Assembly (NCBI GenBank): GCA_040386295.1
Contig: JAZKFR010000153.1
Location: 1-25,845, forward strand
DNA length: 25,845 nt
Reading direction: 5' to 3'
Origin: JAZKFR01 sp040386295
Lineage (GTDB): Bacteria; Pseudomonadota; Gammaproteobacteria; Burkholderiales; Rhodocyclaceae
The notes under the pieces were generated by a model. The model saw only the letters and a list, made by a program, of their open reading frames with translations, had not been told where the DNA came from and ran no database searches. Both the position numbers and the translations under genes were made by a program. Shown here piece by piece: positions 23,610 to 25,845 of the stretch; position 1 is the stretch's first letter; each line of letters begins with the position of its first letter.

Positions 23610-24431
23610 CTAATCGCCCCGCAGCAAGTCGTTAATGCTTGTTTTAGCACGCGTTTTGGCATCGACATTTTTGACGATGACGGCGCAGTAAAGGCTGTAG
23701 CTGCCATCGGCAGAAGGTAGGTTGCCTGAAACAACGACCGAGCCAGGAGGGATTTTCCCGTAAGAAACTTGGCCCGTTTGGCGATCGTAAATTTTGGTCG
23801 ATTGACCAATGTAGACGCCCATTGAGATGACTGAGCCTTCGCCAACGATCACGCCTTCGACGACTTCAGAGCGTGCGCCGATGAAGCAGTTGTCTTCGAT
23901 GATGGTTGGGTTCGCTTGTAGTGGTTCGAGTACGCCGCCAATGCCGACGCCGCCCGAGAGATGGACATTTTTGCCGATTTGCGCGCAGGAACCGACGGTG
24001 ACCCAGGTGTCTACCATGGTGTTTTCATCAACGTAAGCGCCGATGTTGACGTAGGACGGCATGAGAATGACGTTTTTGCCAAGATAGGCGCCTCGGCGTG
24101 CTGTTGCGGGTGGAACGACGCGAATACCGGCGCGACTGAATTGTTCTTGATCGTAGCGCTCAAATTTAGTCGGTACTTTATCGAAATAACGTAGGGCGCC
24201 GCCGTCAATCAGCTTGTTCTCGCTCAGTCGAAAAGACAGTAGAACGGCTTTTTTGATCCATTGGTGGGTGATCCAGTCAGCCCCTATTTTTTCTGCGACA
24301 CGCAGCTTGCCGCTATCGAGTTGTTCTATGACATGAGCCACTGCTTCGCCGATTTTGGCCGGCGCCGTGTTGGCTTGTAGCGCACTACGGTTTTCCCAAG
24401 CCTCTTCTATTGTTTCAATGAGTTGTTGCAT
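23610..24431 (-). CDS. dapD: Tetrahydrodipicolinate N-succinyltransferase
   Basis: This 273-residue enzyme transfers succinyl from succinyl-CoA to tetrahydrodipicolinate, committing the pathway to the succinylase branch. After an N-terminal helical part (MQQLIETIEEAWENRSAL), residues about 105-235 carry hexapeptide repeats of a left-handed beta helix (NIGAYVDENTMVDTWVTVGSC, GVGIGGVLEP, FIGARSEVVEGVIVGEGSVISMGVYIGQ), the acyltransferase fold of DapD. VVPPATARRGAYLGKNVILMPSYVN is strongly family-like. Length matches (about 275). Nine bp separate it from dapC upstream. Confidence 0.96.
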   Translation of the reverse strand: MQQLIETIEEAWENRSALQANTAPAKIGEAVAHVIEQLDSGKLRVAEKIGADWITHQWIKKAVLLSFRLSENKLIDGGALRYFDKVPTKFERYDQEQFSRAGIRVVPPATARRGAYLGKNVILMPSYVNIGAYVDENTMVDTWVTVGSCAQIGKNVHLSGGVGIGGVLEPLQANPTIIEDNCFIGARSEVVEGVIVGEGSVISMGVYIGQSTKIYDRQTGQVSYGKIPPGSVVVSGNLPSADGSYSLYCAVIVKNVDAKTRAKTSINDLLRGD

Positions 24432-24440
24432 TTTTATCCT

Positions 24441-25640
24441 TTAGCATTGTGTGGTGAATAAACGAATACGTTCGGCGGCTTCAATGCACTCGTCGAGCGG
24501 GGCGACCAAGGCAATTCGGATGAAGTGATCGCCGGGGTTGATCCCTTGCGCTGGACGTGCAAGGTAGCTGCCGGGTAATACCGTGACGTTGTAGTGAGCG
24601 AGTAATCCTTGTGCGAACTCGGTGTCAGCGATGGGCGTTCGTGCCCACAGGTAGAAGCCGGCATCGGGCTGCTGTGTCGCCAATACTTCAGCTAAGCGGG
24701 GCGTTACGGCAGCGAATTTTTCTTTGTATTGACGACGATTTTCGCGCACGTGGTTTTCTTCGTTCCAGGCCGCCAAGCTTGCTACTTGAATAGCTGGATT
24801 CATCGCGCTGCCGTGATAGGTTCGATAGCGCAAAAATTGTTTGAGTAATTGAGCGTCTCCGGCGACAAAGCCTGAGCGTAGTCCAGGAACGTTCGAGCGT
24901 TTAGACAGGCTAGAGAACGCGACGATGCGTTCAAAGCCACGCCCCAGCTGTTTCGCTGCCTGCAAACAGCCTAGGGGAGGGGCGGATTCGTCAAAATAAA
25001 TCTCTGAGTAACATTCGTCAGCGGCGATGACGAATCCGTATTGGTCGGCTAAAGAGAAAAGCTTGCGCCAATCGTCTAGGCTGAGGACTTTTCCGCTTGG
25101 GTTGCCCGGAGAGCAGACGTAAAAAAGCTGGACACGCGCCCATTCCTCTTGACTTAAGGCGTCGTAATCAAAGGCAAAATTATTCTCGGGCAAGGTGTTT
25201 AAGAAGCGGGGTTCTGCGCCAGCGAGATAAGCAGCGCCTTCATATATTTGATAGAAGGGATTGGGGCAGACGACGAGTGGGGGCAGTGAGCGGTGGCTGG
25301 AAGCATCGATCACTGCTTGAGCGAAAGAGAATAAGGCCTCGCGCGAACCATTGACGGGCAACACTTCTGTTTCTGGATTGGGTGGCGCAATGCCGTAACG
25401 CCGCCCAATCCACTGACTAATTCCCTGGCGTAGTTCGAGCGAACCCTGTGTGCTTGGGTAATTCGCCAAACCGTTCAGTGCGTTGGCTAAGCTTGTTTTG
25501 ATGAAGTCTGGGCTGGCGTGCTGCGGCTCGCCAATTGATAAGCGTATTTCTTTGAAGTTTGGATTTGCTGTGCTACCCAAAAAGAGTTGTCGTAGCCTTT
25601 CAAATGGATAGGCTTGTAGCTGGTTGAGCTGTGGATTCAT
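24441..25640 (-). CDS. dapC: Succinyldiaminopimelate transaminase
   Basis: This is a 399-residue class I/II PLP aminotransferase. The Schiff-base lysine is K247 in SLSKRSN. The cofactor-binding Asp is D208 in AADECYSE, and CSPGNPSG (176-183) is the phosphate/substrate loop. It forms N-succinyl-L,L-diaminopimelate from the keto precursor using glutamate. Identity as DapC rather than a general aminotransferase rests on its position directly upstream of dapD and dapE, and on FERLRQLF and the LSIGEPQH start. First gene of the operon. No strong Shine-Dalgarno is visible, but a perfect TATAAT lies about 30 bp upstream. Confidence 0.93.
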   Translation of the reverse strand: MNPQLNQLQAYPFERLRQLFLGSTANPNFKEIRLSIGEPQHASPDFIKTSLANALNGLANYPSTQGSLELRQGISQWIGRRYGIAPPNPETEVLPVNGSREALFSFAQAVIDASSHRSLPPLVVCPNPFYQIYEGAAYLAGAEPRFLNTLPENNFAFDYDALSQEEWARVQLFYVCSPGNPSGKVLSLDDWRKLFSLADQYGFVIAADECYSEIYFDESAPPLGCLQAAKQLGRGFERIVAFSSLSKRSNVPGLRSGFVAGDAQLLKQFLRYRTYHGSAMNPAIQVASLAAWNEENHVRENRRQYKEKFAAVTPRLAEVLATQQPDAGFYLWARTPIADTEFAQGLLAHYNVTVLPGSYLARPAQGINPGDHFIRIALVAPLDECIEAAERIRLFTTQC

Positions 25641-25670
25641 CGTGCATCAAAGTCGCGTGTTGGGCTGGCG

Positions 25671-25676
25671 ATTATA
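25671..25676 (-). promoter_or_regulatory. -10 element of the dapC operon promoter
   Basis: A perfect TATAAT on the minus strand. It would give a leader of about 24 nt before the dapC ATG. No good -35 hexamer is found 16-18 bp upstream, so an activator or partial promoter is possible. Confidence 0.5.
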
Positions 25677-25758
25677 GTTCAAGAGCTTTGTCGGCTGATT
25701 TATTCCTGACGCGCTGTGACGGTCTAGAACAAGCCAGGATGGGTTTGATTTATTTTTC

Positions 25759-25800
25759 ATCGCTAGCGCTTGCAAGCCTTTGCTTGCAAGCGCTAGCGAT
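25759..25800. repeat. Long perfect hairpin upstream of dapC
   Basis: Two 19-bp perfect arms separated by a CTTT loop. Each arm is itself built from two 8-bp palindromes, CGCTAGCG and CTTGCAAG, so alternative smaller hairpins can form. Neither strand has a T-run after the stem, so it is not a textbook rho-independent terminator. It lies about 120 bp upstream of the dapC start codon. Confidence 0.85.
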
Positions 25801-25845
25801 CTCGTCGGTGCGTTTTAGGCTGGCCTACGAGAAAGCGTGCGTAGT

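Noticed and set aside
25759..25800. Rho-independent terminator
   Set aside because: The stem is strong, but neither strand has the following T-run.

Overview
The window most resembles the chromosome of a betaproteobacterium, probably Burkholderiales/Burkholderiaceae with moderate GC. The main evidence is the dapC-dapD-pilU-dapE-prmB gene string, the usp-fabI-pta-ackA string next to a class II ribonucleotide reductase, and the overall protein character. Species cannot be fixed from sequence alone. Every recognised protein gene lies on the minus strand. The plus strand carries three tRNA genes and the tail of a group II intron.

Positions 1 to about 8,770 look like an accessory or recombined segment. 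The window opens inside the 3' end (domains V/VI) of a group II intron. Next comes a three-gene translationally coupled operon: a saccharopine-dehydrogenase-like reductase, a DUF4166 protein and a DCC-family thiol oxidoreductase. Then comes a two-gene anti-phage module of Gabija type: GajA, an OLD-like ATPase/TOPRIM nuclease, and GajB, a UvrD-like helicase, overlapping by 20 bp. A 29-bp imperfect inverted repeat (26/29 identical) brackets exactly these two genes. Such a bracketed cassette with no recombinase inside is the most unusual structure in the window. An unknown single-pass membrane protein follows. The segment ends in a decayed glmS copy that lacks the glutaminase domain and has a nonsense codon and a 2-bp frameshift.

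Positions 8,800 to 16,400 are core metabolism. nrdJ (B12-dependent ribonucleotide reductase) has a tandem pair of NrdR-box-like sites 31 bp apart upstream. After it come usp, fabI, a phosphate acetyl/butyryltransferase, acetate kinase and a CoA pyrophosphatase (Nudix). This set fits acyl-CoA/acyl-phosphate turnover and life with changing oxygen.

Positions 16,500 to 19,010 hold poorly characterised genes. They include a small coiled-coil protein, a CesT-like type III secretion chaperone candidate and, upstream of it, a 261-residue protein with an S/T/P-rich N-terminus and hydrophobic segments. Together these may be an orphan chaperone-effector pair, which would point to a host-associated lifestyle.

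Positions 19,400 to 19,890 carry a tRNA-Pro(TGG), tRNA-Arg(TCT), tRNA-His(GTG) cluster behind a good sigma70-type promoter. Positions 20,290 to 25,640 are the lysine/diaminopimelate operon dapC-dapD-pilU-dapE-prmB, read leftwards, with a pilus retraction ATPase embedded in it. A perfect 19-bp-arm hairpin lies upstream of dapC. All calls come from reading the sequence; no database search was run.
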